The position numbers and the translations under genes are program-made. From JANOYY01 sp043720395 (GTDB lineage: Bacteria > Actinomycetota > Acidimicrobiia > Acidimicrobiales > JANYDT01), in contig JAYSSR010000079.1 in NCBI GenBank assembly GCA_043720395.1, positions 1 to 64,000 on the forward strand: a stretch of 64,000 bases of DNA, read 5' to 3'. Below are positions 1 to 9,112 of the stretch, piece after piece. Numbering within the stretch: position 1 is the first letter of the stretch; each line of letters opens with the position of its first letter. The notes beneath the pieces are model-generated. The model was not told the origin of the DNA. It did no database searches and saw only the letters and a list, made by a program, of their open reading frames with translations.

Positions 1-130
1 CTCTCGATGACGAACCGGGGTCTGCTACCAGGCGATCCGATTCCTACCCGGACGGGACTCACACCCGCTGGCTCGGTCCAGCTTGCAGGACGCAACACCC
101 ACCGATCGTAGGGCGGTAGCGTCGCCGCCG

Positions 131-970
131 ATGATCGCCCAGCTGTTCGCCTCGACGTTCGCCTCGATACCCAGTCCGTCGAGCGGTCAGCTACGCCTCG
201 GGCCGCTCGCGTTCAACGCCTACGGGTTGTGCATCGCCTTGGGCGCGGCAGCGGCGGTCTGGCTCTCGTCGAAGCGGTTGGTAGCGGCAGGCGGAAAGCA
301 CGACGACGCGTCACGAGTCGCCTACGTCGCCGTACCGGCGGGGATCGTCGGGGCGCGGATCTACCACGTGATCACCGACTGGAAGAGCTTCCGAGGTCAG
401 TGGTTCGACGTTGTCAAGGTGTGGCAGGGGGGCCTCGGTATCTGGGGCGGCATTGCTCTCGGTGTCGTGGTCGGGCTGTGGAAATCACGAAGACTCGGAC
501 TCGCGACAGCAACCATGCTGGACGTCGTCGCTCCAGCGCTCCCGCTCTCACAGGCGATCGGGCGATGGGGGAACTGGTTCAACACGGAGCTGTTCGGACG
601 CCCGACGACGCTGCCCTGGGCGCTCGAGGTACCGCTCGCCAAGCGTCCCGACGGCTACGAGCCGTTCGCGACATTCCACCCGACGTTTCTCTATGAGTCG
701 CTGTGGGACCTCGCTATCTGCCTGCTCATACTCTTCGGCGGCGCAGCCGTCGCTCGACGGTTCCGGACCGGGGGTTCGTTCGCGATCTACGTCGCGCTCT
801 ACACCTTCGGGCGGTTCTTCATCGAACGCATCCGGATCGACCACGCATCGAAGGTGCTCGGACTGCGGGTGAACGAATGGGTCGCCGGGATCGTGTTCGC
901 CGGCGCAGTCGTTGCGCTCGCGTTGCTACGGCGGCCGACGGCTCAGACGCCCGCGAAACTAGCCCAGTAG
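131..970 (+). CDS. lgt: Prolipoprotein diacylglyceryl transferase
   Basis: Lgt moves a diacylglyceryl group from phosphatidylglycerol to the lipobox cysteine of prolipoproteins in the cytoplasmic membrane. The product is 279 aa with about seven hydrophobic segments. The family signature GRWGNWFNTELFG lies at residues 144-156, with the invariant Arg and Glu present. An in-frame start 48 bp upstream is possible, but the ATG at 131 starts at the usual N-terminus before the first membrane segment. The 3' end overlaps the convergent lipoprotein gene by 28 bp. That neighbour is itself a likely Lgt substrate. The 130 bp upstream hold no feature I can name. Confidence 0.95.
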   Translation: MIAQLFASTFASIPSPSSGQLRLGPLAFNAYGLCIALGAAAAVWLSSKRLVAAGGKHDDASRVAYVAVPAGIVGARIYHVITDWKSFRGQWFDVVKVWQGGLGIWGGIALGVVVGLWKSRRLGLATATMLDVVAPALPLSQAIGRWGNWFNTELFGRPTTLPWALEVPLAKRPDGYEPFATFHPTFLYESLWDLAICLLILFGGAAVARRFRTGGSFAIYVALYTFGRFFIERIRIDHASKVLGLRVNEWVAGIVFAGAVVALALLRRPTAQTPAKLAQ

Positions 971-1743
971 CCGACGGGGCCGGTGGCCGGTGTGAACACC
1001 CGGGTGTCGGCCTCGAGCACGCACGCGGCACGTTTCGGCGTGGTTGCGGCCTCGTCGCCATCGGCGGGCGTTACGCCGCCGAGCGAAATGACCCAGCCAC
1101 TGCCGCCGCGGTCGACGTGGGCCTCGGAGCTGAAGTTCCAGCGGCCGTCCTGACCTGCGGCGGAAGTCACTGCATCTGAATCGAGTGCTGTCCACGACAC
1201 TTTGAGCGGGCCGGAGTCGAACGCGCCGACGCCGGATTCTCCGCTGAGTCGGATGGTGACGGGTGACGGCGGGGCTTCGCCGTGGAACGTGAATCCACAG
1301 ACCACGCCGCGATAGGTGAGTCCCGAGATTTCCATGGACAGACGTTTCGTGGGAGCGGCGATTTGCTTGGACGTCTCGCGGATCGGACGCGGGTCGCCCC
1401 GGGGAGCGTCGAAGGTGACGGCGACGGCGTCGGGGTCCGCGCCAACCGCAGTTGCCTTTGTCGTCGCCGTGTTGTCGGTCGTGGTATCGGAAGTAGTTGT
1501 GTCGGCGGCCGTCGTGGTGTCCACGCCGGGCTCGGCCGTGGTTGCGTCGGATGCCACGGGGACTGCGGTTGCATCGGTGGACGCCGAGCTACCGACTTCC
1601 GTCGGCGAAGTAGTCGTCGAACTGCCACAAGCTGCGAGAACGACGACGCACAAGAACGCAGCGACGGCGACCGATGCGGCCCGGTTGCGGCCACGAGTCC
1701 CGACGTATACGGCTGAGGTGTTGAGCGGCGGGGATGCGTTCAC
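943..1743 (-). CDS. Secreted lipoprotein, function unknown
   Basis: This is a 266 aa lipoprotein. It has a basic N-terminus, a hydrophobic core and the lipobox LAAC with the modified Cys at residue 39. A Ser/Thr/Ala-rich linker follows (about residues 40-95), then a compact C-terminal region with a pair of cysteines but no family I recognise. The GTG start overlaps the stop of the upstream Nudix gene (GTGA), so the two are probably translated together. It would be anchored to the outer face of the membrane. Confidence 0.8.
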   Translation of the reverse strand: MNASPPLNTSAVYVGTRGRNRAASVAVAAFLCVVVLAACGSSTTTSPTEVGSSASTDATAVPVASDATTAEPGVDTTTAADTTTSDTTTDNTATTKATAVGADPDAVAVTFDAPRGDPRPIRETSKQIAAPTKRLSMEISGLTYRGVVCGFTFHGEAPPSPVTIRLSGESGVGAFDSGPLKVSWTALDSDAVTSAAGQDGRWNFSSEAHVDRGGSGWVISLGGVTPADGDEAATTPKRAACVLEADTRVFTPATGPVGYWASFAGV

Positions 1744-2198
1744 GTCAGTCCTTCATTGATCATGAGCAGCGCCTCATCGAGCAACCCCTCGTCAATCGGG
1801 TACGTCAGCCTCGCACGCGCAGCGTCGATCGATGCCCATTCGAACACGTCGACCTCCTCGTTTGGCTGGAAGGCACGCGGCTCGTGCTCGTCAAGCTCCA
1901 TCAGCCAATACCTGACCTCTTTCGGGCGTCCTCGATGGTCCACGTACATTGCAGTCGGCAGTTCGATGCCGAGCGTGGCCACCACTCCGGTCTCCTCCTG
2001 CATTTCGCGCATCGCGCACTGCTCATCGGTTTCGCCGACGTCGAGCTTCCCCTTCGGGTACGACCAGTCGTCGTAGCGCGGACGATGGATCAGCAGCACC
2101 TCGATGCCACCGTTGCCGTCCCACCGGTACGGAACCACTCCGCTCGCACGCACGAGTTTGGGACCCGTCGCACTGCTCTTGCCGTTCTTGCCCATCAC
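1740..2198 (-). CDS. Nudix hydrolase
   Basis: This is a 152 aa single-domain Nudix protein. The Nudix box runs from GKLDVGE to REMQEETGV at about residues 50-72, with the metal-binding REXXEE core intact. Such enzymes cleave nucleoside diphosphate-X substrates. The sequence resembles the N-terminal half of mycobacterial MutT1 and diadenosine-polyphosphate hydrolases, without the C-terminal phosphatase domain of MutT1. The substrate cannot be read from the sequence. It is first in a two-gene minus-strand unit with the lipoprotein gene (4-bp overlap) and is divergent from the carboxylase gene. Confidence 0.88.
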   Translation of the reverse strand: MMGKNGKSSATGPKLVRASGVVPYRWDGNGGIEVLLIHRPRYDDWSYPKGKLDVGETDEQCAMREMQEETGVVATLGIELPTAMYVDHRGRPKEVRYWLMELDEHEPRAFQPNEEVDVFEWASIDAARARLTYPIDEGLLDEALLMINEGLT

Positions 2199-2340
2199 CC
2201 TCTAATCATGGCCGCGCATAGCTGTCACCGGTGCCACGTCGTGCAACCACACATTGCGCAGTGAGTCCGCAGGCCCCCGGTACACGCTTGCCGAAACCAA
2301 GTTGTCCGCACCGGCCCGCACCGCCGTACAGTCGCCGCCC

Positions 2341-4209
2341 ATGCCGAACGACCCGGACCTGCTCCAGCTCACCGCACCGATGTTGGCCACAGTGGTGAGT
2401 GTCGTGGCCGCCGGTACGCCGGTGCGCGCGGGTGCCGAAGTGGTCGTACTCGAGGCAATGAAGATGGAACACGTGCTGCATGCTCCCGAGGGTGGCGTCG
2501 TGGTCGAAATCCTCGTGGCACGGGGACAGACGGTGGATGAGGGGCAATTACTTGCATCATTGCGTTTCGGCACGCAATCGGACCAGGCCGACGACACCAC
2601 CGCAAGCGACGTTGAACCAGCCATCGACCTCGACCACGTCCGCCCGGATCTCGCCGATGTGCTCGCCCGTCACGCCGTTGGACTCGACGCTGCACGTCCC
2701 GCGTCGGTGGCCCGTCGGCGCGCCACCGGCCAGCGCACGGCACGAGAGAATGTCGGCGACCTCTGTGACGCCGGCAGTTTCGTTGAGTTCGCGCCGCTCA
2801 TGATCGCAGCCCAGAGGCGGCGGCGAACGGCGCAGGACCTGATCGAGAAGACGCCCGCCGACGGAATGATCGGCGGTCTCGGCACCATCAACGCCGAGAC
2901 GTTCCCCGGCCGCGAGTCGAGGGCGGTGGTCGTGTCGTACGACTACACAGTCCTGGCCGGCACCCAGGGCCACCAGAACCATCGGAAGAAAGACCGGCTG
3001 TTCGAGTTGGCCGAACGGTTCCGGCTCCCGATTGTGCTGTTCGCCGAGGGTGGAGGCGGGCGTCCCGGAGATACCGACGGCACGGGTGTGGCCGGCCTCG
3101 ACTGTCTCGCCTTCCTCCTGTTCGGCAAGCTCAGCGGACTCGTCCCGATGATCGGCATCACGTCGGGCTACTGCTTCGCCGGGAACGCAGCGCTGCTCGG
3201 CTGCTGCGACGTGATCATCGCCACGAAGGGTGCCAATATCGGCATGGGCGGACCGGCCATGATCGAAGGCGGTGGACTCGGCGTGTTCCGGCCGGAAGAG
3301 GTGGGGCCGCTCGACGTGCAAGTCGCGAACGGCGTTGTCGACGTCGTGGTCGAAGACGAGGCGGAAGCAGTTGCCGTCGCGAAGAAATACCTCGCCTACT
3401 TCCAGGGCCCGACAAGCGGATGGACATGCCCGGACCAACGCGAGCTACGGAACGTCATCCCGGAAAACCGCCTGCGCGCGTATGACATTCGCAAGGCGGT
3501 CGCTGGAATCGCTGATACCGATTCGGTGCTCGAACTTCGCCGCGGCTTTGGCCACGGCATGGTGACCGCATTGGCCCGTGTCGAGGGTGTGCCGGTCGGC
3601 ATCATTGCCAACAACCCTGCACACTTGGGAGGTGCCATTGATGCCGAAGCGTGCGACAAGAGCGCTCGATTTATGCAGCTCTGCGACGCGTTCGGCATTC
3701 CGATCGTCTTCCTCTGCGATACGCCCGGCTTCATGGTCGGGCCCGAGTCGGAGACAACGGCAATGGTCCGCAAGGCTGGACGACTCTTTGTCACCGCAGC
3801 GAGTGTGACCGTGCCGTTCTGCACGGTCGTACTTCGCAAGGGCTACGGCCTCGGAGCGCAGTCGATGGCCGGGGGCAGCTTCAAGGCACCCGTATTCACA
3901 ATCTCGTGGCCGACCGGCGAATTCGGGGGAATGGGCCTGGAAGGTGCCGTCAAGCTCGGCTATCGCAAGGAACTTGAAGCCATCATCGATCCCGTTGAAC
4001 ATAAGCGCGCGTACGATGAGATGGTGGCTCGAATGTACGCGCACGGCAAGGCCCTCAGCATGGCGGACCATTTCGAGATCGACGAGGTGATCGACCCGGC
4101 CGACACCCGTCGCTGGATCAGCGCGATGGTCGCGTCGGTGCCCCCCGTCGACCGCGTCAACGAGATGGGGCCTTCACGCAAGCGCCGCCCATGCGTCGAC
4201 GCGTTATGA
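2341..4209 (+). CDS. Biotin carboxyl carrier-carboxyltransferase fusion
   Basis: This 622 aa protein has a biotinyl domain at its N-terminus (about residues 5-78) with the biotinylation motif EAMKMEH, Lys41. A complete acyl-CoA carboxyltransferase with two crotonase-like halves follows (about residues 110-600), with Gly-rich oxyanion segments such as EGGGGRPGD and GAQSMAGG. It should carry out the carboxyl-transfer half-reaction of an acyl-CoA carboxylase, using its own carrier. No biotin carboxylase is encoded nearby, so that subunit must come from elsewhere. The ATG at 2341 starts just before the biotinyl fold; an in-frame TTG at 2254 would add unlikely sequence. The stop codon overlaps that of the convergent GGDEF-EAL gene (TTATGA). 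Confidence 0.87.
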   Translation: MPNDPDLLQLTAPMLATVVSVVAAGTPVRAGAEVVVLEAMKMEHVLHAPEGGVVVEILVARGQTVDEGQLLASLRFGTQSDQADDTTASDVEPAIDLDHVRPDLADVLARHAVGLDAARPASVARRRATGQRTARENVGDLCDAGSFVEFAPLMIAAQRRRRTAQDLIEKTPADGMIGGLGTINAETFPGRESRAVVVSYDYTVLAGTQGHQNHRKKDRLFELAERFRLPIVLFAEGGGGRPGDTDGTGVAGLDCLAFLLFGKLSGLVPMIGITSGYCFAGNAALLGCCDVIIATKGANIGMGGPAMIEGGGLGVFRPEEVGPLDVQVANGVVDVVVEDEAEAVAVAKKYLAYFQGPTSGWTCPDQRELRNVIPENRLRAYDIRKAVAGIADTDSVLELRRGFGHGMVTALARVEGVPVGIIANNPAHLGGAIDAEACDKSARFMQLCDAFGIPIVFLCDTPGFMVGPESETTAMVRKAGRLFVTAASVTVPFCTVVLRKGYGLGAQSMAGGSFKAPVFTISWPTGEFGGMGLEGAVKLGYRKELEAIIDPVEHKRAYDEMVARMYAHGKALSMADHFEIDEVIDPADTRRWISAMVASVPPVDRVNEMGPSRKRRPCVDAL

Positions 4210-6618
4210 CGTGCTCTGCGCCGAAGGCACGCGCAGGTGAACATTTCCGTCGACAGACTCGCTAATTCGGAGAGGCGGAGCGAACTCCACGAGAAAGTGT
4301 GCCGCAGGCTGTGGGGCACCGTACAGATAACCCTGCGCGTAGCCGCATCCGAGCTCCTCAAGAACAGCAACGGTGGCCTCGTCCTCGATTCCTTCCGCGA
4401 CCAGGCGCAGCTGCATCTCCGACGTCAGGTTGACGACGCCACGAATTACCCGACACTGCACCGGATCGTCGAGATCGGCCAGGAATGACCGGTCGAGCTT
4501 CAGAATGTCGATCGGAAGTTTCGCTAGATACGACAGGGAGGAGTATCCCGTCCCGAAGTCATCGATCGCGACGCGGACGCCGGTCATGCGCAGCGTCCGA
4601 AAGTCCTCGGCAACTGCATCGATACGTCCGAGGATGGATGTTTCCGTGATCTCCAGAACGAAGTGCTCGGGGCGCATGCCGAAGCGTTCCAGGAGGTCCG
4701 GCACCCGATCGGTGAGTGACACCTCGTCGAGTCGACGTGGGCAGAAATTGACGCTCACGTAGAAATCGGGCCCGAACACCGGAGCAGCAAGCTTTCGCAG
4801 GAGGGCGGCTTGACGCATCATCTCGGTTTCGAGTTCGCGATGAAGCCCGAGCTGTTCGAGGAGACCAAGGAACCTGGCAGGGCCGATCAATCCGAGCCGG
4901 GGATGCTGCCAGCGGACAAGGGCCTCGGCACCGACGATCCGACGATCGATCATTGACACGATTGGCTGGAAATAGGCAATTAGCTCTCGGCGCGCAAACG
5001 CGCCGTCGAGTTCCGTCTCCATCATCAGACGCTCATCGGTCTCGCGCTGCATTTGGGCATCGAAACGTCGGACGGTGCCGCGTTCTGTGCGTTTCGCTGC
5101 GTACATGGCCTGATCGGCCCGTGCCAGCAACTGCTCGAATCCAACCACTTCCCGTTCCCCCCGGAACGCGATTCCGACGCTCGCCCCCGTACGAAGTTTG
5201 CGCCCGCGGAGCGTCACGTAGCGCAGCGTCTCAACCGCCTCCGCTGCGGCTCGCTCGGTGTCGCGTTCGCTCACGGTGTCGGGAAACAGGAGCACGAACT
5301 CGTCCCCACCGAGTCGAGCAACGATGCCGATGTGCCCGAGTTTCGTGAGCAGTCGGCGGCTCACCTCGCGGAGGAGCGCGTCACCGACCGAATGGCCGAG
5401 ACTGTCATTCACCGCTTTGAAGTCGTCGATATCGAGCAGAGCGAGCGCGAACGGCCGATCGGAAAGCAGTAGTTCCTCGACTTCCAGGCCCAGTCGGGAA
5501 CGGTTCGGCAAACCCGTGAGCAGGTCGTGTTCAGCGCGGTATTGCTGTTCCCGGCGGAGGTCGCCCTCGGCTTTTGCGGTCTCTTCCTGTGCGGCAGCCA
5601 GCGAACGCGCCAGAACGACGTTGCTGCGCGCCTCCGACACGACGAGTACGAGGGTGCCACCGAACATTACGGATATAGCGACCGCGGCAACCGTTGAGAG
5701 CGCCCGCTCTTGCAGGCTCATCGCGATGAGAAGTAGGGCAATCGGCACGGTGGAGATGATTGGAATCGAACGAAAGAGCTGTCGGCGCTCCGCTTCAAGG
5801 CCAATGAGCTCGCGAGGGGCCCTCACCGCAGTGGACCCGGTAAACGAGAACAGCAGATATCCCGACGTCCACAGGAGCAGCGTCACTCGGTTGGGCACGG
5901 ACCACTCGTCACCTCGCACCCAGAGGTCGACCATCGCGCCGGTGATCATCACCGTATACCCGGCGAGGAATGCTCGGAGGCTCGTTGACCCGCTGCCGTA
6001 CGCGTTGATGGTCGCCGTTGTCAGTCCGACGATCAAGAGCACACCGAGCGAGACCAAAAGCGCGACGCGGCCGGGCGTGGTTGTCTCGACGACCCCCCGC
6101 GTTCGCAACATCTCCCAGAACAGGGCCAGCACCGTCGAGCCGACGGACACGGCCAGAGCCGCCGTCGTCGCGACGGATTGGAACGGGCGGACGAGCAGCC
6201 GGGAACGTACGAGCGCGAACAGGGTAAGCAGGCCAGCTAGGAGAGGGAACCCATCCACGAAGGGCTGGACCGCGGCACCGAAGAAAACCCGCGATAAGGC
6301 AGCGACCTCGCCGAGCACCTGAGCCGTCACCGCAGCGAACACGGCCGCTCCGAAGCCGCCCCACGTCTTCGGACGTTGCTTCACGAGCAGGGCGAGCACC
6401 GCTATCGCGATCGCCGTCGTCAGAACCTGAGCGTCGATTCGATCGTCGCGCCCAAACTGGGCGCTAAGTAGGGAGAGGGTAAAAACCCCAACTGCGACCA
6501 ACCGAACGGTCGTGCGTCGGGGGATCGGCACGAGCACGAAGGTGTTCTCGACCGTTTGCAGTCCGGACTGAAGACCTCCCTCCCATGCACTTCGCTCACA
6601 GTACGCTTGCTTAATCAT
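4204..6618 (-). CDS. Membrane GGDEF-EAL cyclic-di-GMP protein
   Basis: This is an 804 aa bifunctional candidate for cyclic-di-GMP synthesis and breakdown. Roughly nine hydrophobic segments (residues 36-328) form a sensory or anchoring region. A GGDEF domain follows with intact GGDEF at 437-441, then an EAL domain with EALVRWQHP at 565 onward and the later DDFGTGYSSLSYL motif. Both active-site motifs are present, so neither half is obviously dead. I see no RxxD inhibitory site just upstream of GGDEF. The ATG at 6618 was chosen because a longer open frame would run through the divergent neighbour. Only 42 bp separate the two divergent starts. Confidence 0.9.
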   Translation of the reverse strand: MIKQAYCERSAWEGGLQSGLQTVENTFVLVPIPRRTTVRLVAVGVFTLSLLSAQFGRDDRIDAQVLTTAIAIAVLALLVKQRPKTWGGFGAAVFAAVTAQVLGEVAALSRVFFGAAVQPFVDGFPLLAGLLTLFALVRSRLLVRPFQSVATTAALAVSVGSTVLALFWEMLRTRGVVETTTPGRVALLVSLGVLLIVGLTTATINAYGSGSTSLRAFLAGYTVMITGAMVDLWVRGDEWSVPNRVTLLLWTSGYLLFSFTGSTAVRAPRELIGLEAERRQLFRSIPIISTVPIALLLIAMSLQERALSTVAAVAISVMFGGTLVLVVSEARSNVVLARSLAAAQEETAKAEGDLRREQQYRAEHDLLTGLPNRSRLGLEVEELLLSDRPFALALLDIDDFKAVNDSLGHSVGDALLREVSRRLLTKLGHIGIVARLGGDEFVLLFPDTVSERDTERAAAEAVETLRYVTLRGRKLRTGASVGIAFRGEREVVGFEQLLARADQAMYAAKRTERGTVRRFDAQMQRETDERLMMETELDGAFARRELIAYFQPIVSMIDRRIVGAEALVRWQHPRLGLIGPARFLGLLEQLGLHRELETEMMRQAALLRKLAAPVFGPDFYVSVNFCPRRLDEVSLTDRVPDLLERFGMRPEHFVLEITETSILGRIDAVAEDFRTLRMTGVRVAIDDFGTGYSSLSYLAKLPIDILKLDRSFLADLDDPVQCRVIRGVVNLTSEMQLRLVAEGIEDEATVAVLEELGCGYAQGYLYGAPQPAAHFLVEFAPPLRISESVDGNVHLRVPSAQSTS

Positions 6619-6660
6619 GAACTTGTTATCTAGTGTGGCGACAGCTCGAACAGGCTGAAC

Positions 6661-7653
6661 ATGCACGACTCGCACTTTTCCTTGGACACAACTACGTTCT
6701 CCGGCCCCGAGAGCGCTCCCACCACGGCCGCTCCCCTCCCGTGCGCGATGACCGTGCGCGGTGACGTGCGCGACCGCGACGAACCGTTCGACATCGTGAT
6801 CGACCTCACGCAGCACGACGCCATCGAGCGGTCGGTCGAACGGTACGAGTCCGCCGCCGCACGGTTCGACGAGTTCCACGCCGACATCACCCGGTGTGTC
6901 CCCGAACAGGCCCTCGACCTCGGCTACGGCGTCGTGTCGGTCGTGCACGACGACCGCACGGCCTTCGCTGACATCCATCGCGCGATCGAATGGCGAAACG
7001 GCTGGACAGCTGAACCGGCGTATCTCCTCGGCCACGAACACGCATCGGTATTCGTGACGATCGTCGAGCGACTTCCAGACGGATCACGCCAGGTCGCTCA
7101 CACCACGCGGTTCCTGCGCGGCTCGATGGCCCCGAGGGGATCCAGTGGGTCTCGTGTGCTCGACGGCGTTGCACCGCTCCTCGACCCGACCGAGGTCGGC
7201 ACAGCATTCGGGCTCGACCTCCACCGGTGCTGGGATCTCGCCGGACTCATCACCATCCGGCGACGCGGTCCCTCCGGCGTTCCGTACGCCGCATTTTCGT
7301 ATCGGGCCAATGCCGAACTCGTTCGCGCCAACGGAGCGTCACACATCTTCTGTGTCGCCAACCCGTTGACGATTCGGTCGATTTCAGCGCTTGGAATTGC
7401 GTTCCACCATCCGCTCGGACGCAAGACCTCGCCCTACGAGCTCGACGGCATCGACTATCACCGCGGTTCCTTCGTCGGTGCCGTTTCGATGAACGAGACC
7501 ATCGCCGCCTGCACGCGAGCGAGCCATCCGGTCGGATCTGTTGCGGCCGGCGTCCGGGACCAACCTGTCGTGTACGTGCGCGCGACGGACGGCATCCGCA
7601 TGCCGTCAGCGTTTCCGGCCTTCGAGTCGGAGATCGACCTCGCACTGGTGTGA
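6661..7653 (+). CDS. Conserved protein, possible GNAT-fold acyltransferase
   Basis: This 330 aa soluble protein is not one I can assign firmly. The stretch RQVAHTTRFLRGS, then CWDLAGLITIRRRG and a later IRSISALGIAFHHPLG segment recall N-acyltransferases of the autoinducer-synthase/GNAT type, but I cannot confirm a GNAT acetyl-CoA loop. The start could be the ATG at 6661 or the in-frame ATG at 6748. It is divergent from, and 42 bp from, the GGDEF-EAL gene, so the two may share a control region. The call is a weak inference. Confidence 0.45.
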   Translation: MHDSHFSLDTTTFSGPESAPTTAAPLPCAMTVRGDVRDRDEPFDIVIDLTQHDAIERSVERYESAAARFDEFHADITRCVPEQALDLGYGVVSVVHDDRTAFADIHRAIEWRNGWTAEPAYLLGHEHASVFVTIVERLPDGSRQVAHTTRFLRGSMAPRGSSGSRVLDGVAPLLDPTEVGTAFGLDLHRCWDLAGLITIRRRGPSGVPYAAFSYRANAELVRANGASHIFCVANPLTIRSISALGIAFHHPLGRKTSPYELDGIDYHRGSFVGAVSMNETIAACTRASHPVGSVAAGVRDQPVVYVRATDGIRMPSAFPAFESEIDLALV

Positions 7654-7769
7654 GGTCGATCGGTGCGTCTGGCGGGCGTCCGGTCCGGGTGAGTCCAGCG
7701 TGCGTCCGACGAGACTTGGCAACCGTGCGGCTCCGTGCCCATTTTTGGCCTTGCCCGTTTTGGGCCACA

Positions 7770-8567
7770 ATGTCGGGCGTGCTGATCGGTGCCCACGTGC
7801 GCGACCACGAACCCATCGGGGCTGCGATGGAGACGGGTTCGGCCGTCATCCAAATATTCGTCAGCGACCCGCAGGGTTGGAAGGTACCGGCGGCCCGCCC
7901 CGACGCGGCCGAGATCAAGGCGTCGGGCATTCCCGTGTACGTGCACTCGCCGTACATCGTGAACCTCGCATCGGAGAACAACAAGATCCGCCTGCCATCA
8001 CGCAAGATCCTTCAGGCCACCTGCGACTCAGCGTCGTTGCTTGGCGCCCGTGGGGTCGTCGTGCATGGCGGACACGTCGGTCCGGGAGGTGACGTCGCCG
8101 ACGGGATCGACCGATGGCGCAAAGCACTCGCCGAGCTGCAGACCGACGTCCCCATACTCGTCGAGAACACGGCGGGCGGCGACCGGGCGATGGCTCGCTA
8201 CTGGGACGATGTCGCCCGGCTCTGGGAGGTCATCGGCAACGACCCGCGCATCCAGTTCTGCCTCGACACGTGCCACACCCATGCGTCCGGGGAGGAGCTC
8301 GCTGGCTCGGTCGAGCGGGTGCGGGCCATCACCGGACGGATCGACCTGCTGCACTGCAACGGGTCACGCGACTCCGAAGGCTCCGGGCGCGACCGGCACC
8401 AGAACTTCAGCGTCATCGGAACCGACAATCAGGTGAGCCCACGCCTTCTAGCTGAGATCGTCGCTCTGGCCGACGCGCCGGTCATCTGCGAGACGCCGGA
8501 GGAGGGGCTCGCGAGCGACATCGAGTTCCTCCGGACCTACGTGCCGGGTGCCGATCCGCTCGGGTGA
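7770..8567 (+). CDS. nfo: Endonuclease IV (AP endonuclease)
   Basis: The 265 aa product is a deoxyribonuclease IV that cuts the backbone 5' of abasic sites in base-excision repair. The zinc-site motifs are present in order: VVHGGHVG (about residue 92), VENTAGG (about 131), FCLDTCHTHASG (about 165) and LLHCNGSRDSEGS with the following DRHQNF (about 195-212). The length fits bacterial Nfo. An upstream in-frame extension is possible but crosses the neighbouring gene. The ATG at 7770 starts right at the conserved GAHV strand. The 116 bp upstream have no clear ribosome-binding site. Confidence 0.92.
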   Translation: MSGVLIGAHVRDHEPIGAAMETGSAVIQIFVSDPQGWKVPAARPDAAEIKASGIPVYVHSPYIVNLASENNKIRLPSRKILQATCDSASLLGARGVVVHGGHVGPGGDVADGIDRWRKALAELQTDVPILVENTAGGDRAMARYWDDVARLWEVIGNDPRIQFCLDTCHTHASGEELAGSVERVRAITGRIDLLHCNGSRDSEGSGRDRHQNFSVIGTDNQVSPRLLAEIVALADAPVICETPEEGLASDIEFLRTYVPGADPLG

Positions 8568-8571
8568 CGCG

Positions 8572-9069
8572 TCAGGCAGCGACGCGTCGCGTCCGTATGG
8601 TGATGTCCGAACACTCCGGGCACGCGTCCGGCACGACGCCCCACTTGGAAAGCTGGCCGTAGATCACGCAGCCCAGACAGAATCCGATCCCTGCTTCAAG
8701 CGACGCCGCACCAAGGATCATCGCCCCAAGGACCGTAGCCAGTGTCGGCGCGCCCAGGAGCCAGCTCAGCAGGGCCGCGATCGAGAGCACAGCACCGATG
8801 CCCTGCGCGAAACGCTTCGGCTTCCCCGGTACCGGCTTGTCCCGGAGACCCAACCTCGGTACGACGATTCTCGTCACGAAGGTGCCGAGCGGGCTGAGCG
8901 TCGGCCCCGTGAGGACCCTCGCAACGAACCCGTAGGCGAGTGGCACCAGTACCCAGCGCTGCCCACCGAACACGACGGCAGCAGTCATCACCACGACGCC
9001 GCCCGCCACGAGGCGCGCCGCGTACTCGTTGACCGGGTCCGGGAACGTGAACAAGGTCGATCGCTTCAT
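8572..9069 (-). CDS. DUF4395 membrane protein
   Basis: This 165 aa protein carries the DUF4395 hallmarks: FPDPVNEYAARLVAG near the N-terminus, four hydrophobic segments and the GFCLGCVIY cysteine motif at about residue 135. It probably sits in the cytoplasmic membrane. The paired cysteines suggest a link to thiol or thioredoxin-like redox chemistry, but the function is not established. Its stop lies 5 bp from the convergent nfo stop, and menB lies upstream on the same strand. Confidence 0.82.
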   Translation of the reverse strand: MKRSTLFTFPDPVNEYAARLVAGGVVVMTAAVVFGGQRWVLVPLAYGFVARVLTGPTLSPLGTFVTRIVVPRLGLRDKPVPGKPKRFAQGIGAVLSIAALLSWLLGAPTLATVLGAMILGAASLEAGIGFCLGCVIYGQLSKWGVVPDACPECSDITIRTRRVAA

Positions 9070-9112
9070 GGCTCATGCAACGTATCAGAAACCCGACTAT
9101 TCCAGTCAGGTT

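Noticed and set aside
2254..2340. Upstream TTG start for the biotin-carrier fusion
   Set aside because: The extra 29 residues lack family similarity, and the ATG at 2341 directly precedes the biotinyl fold.
6619..7041. N-terminal extension of the GGDEF-EAL protein
   Set aside because: It lies antisense to the divergent gene and has no membrane or domain character.
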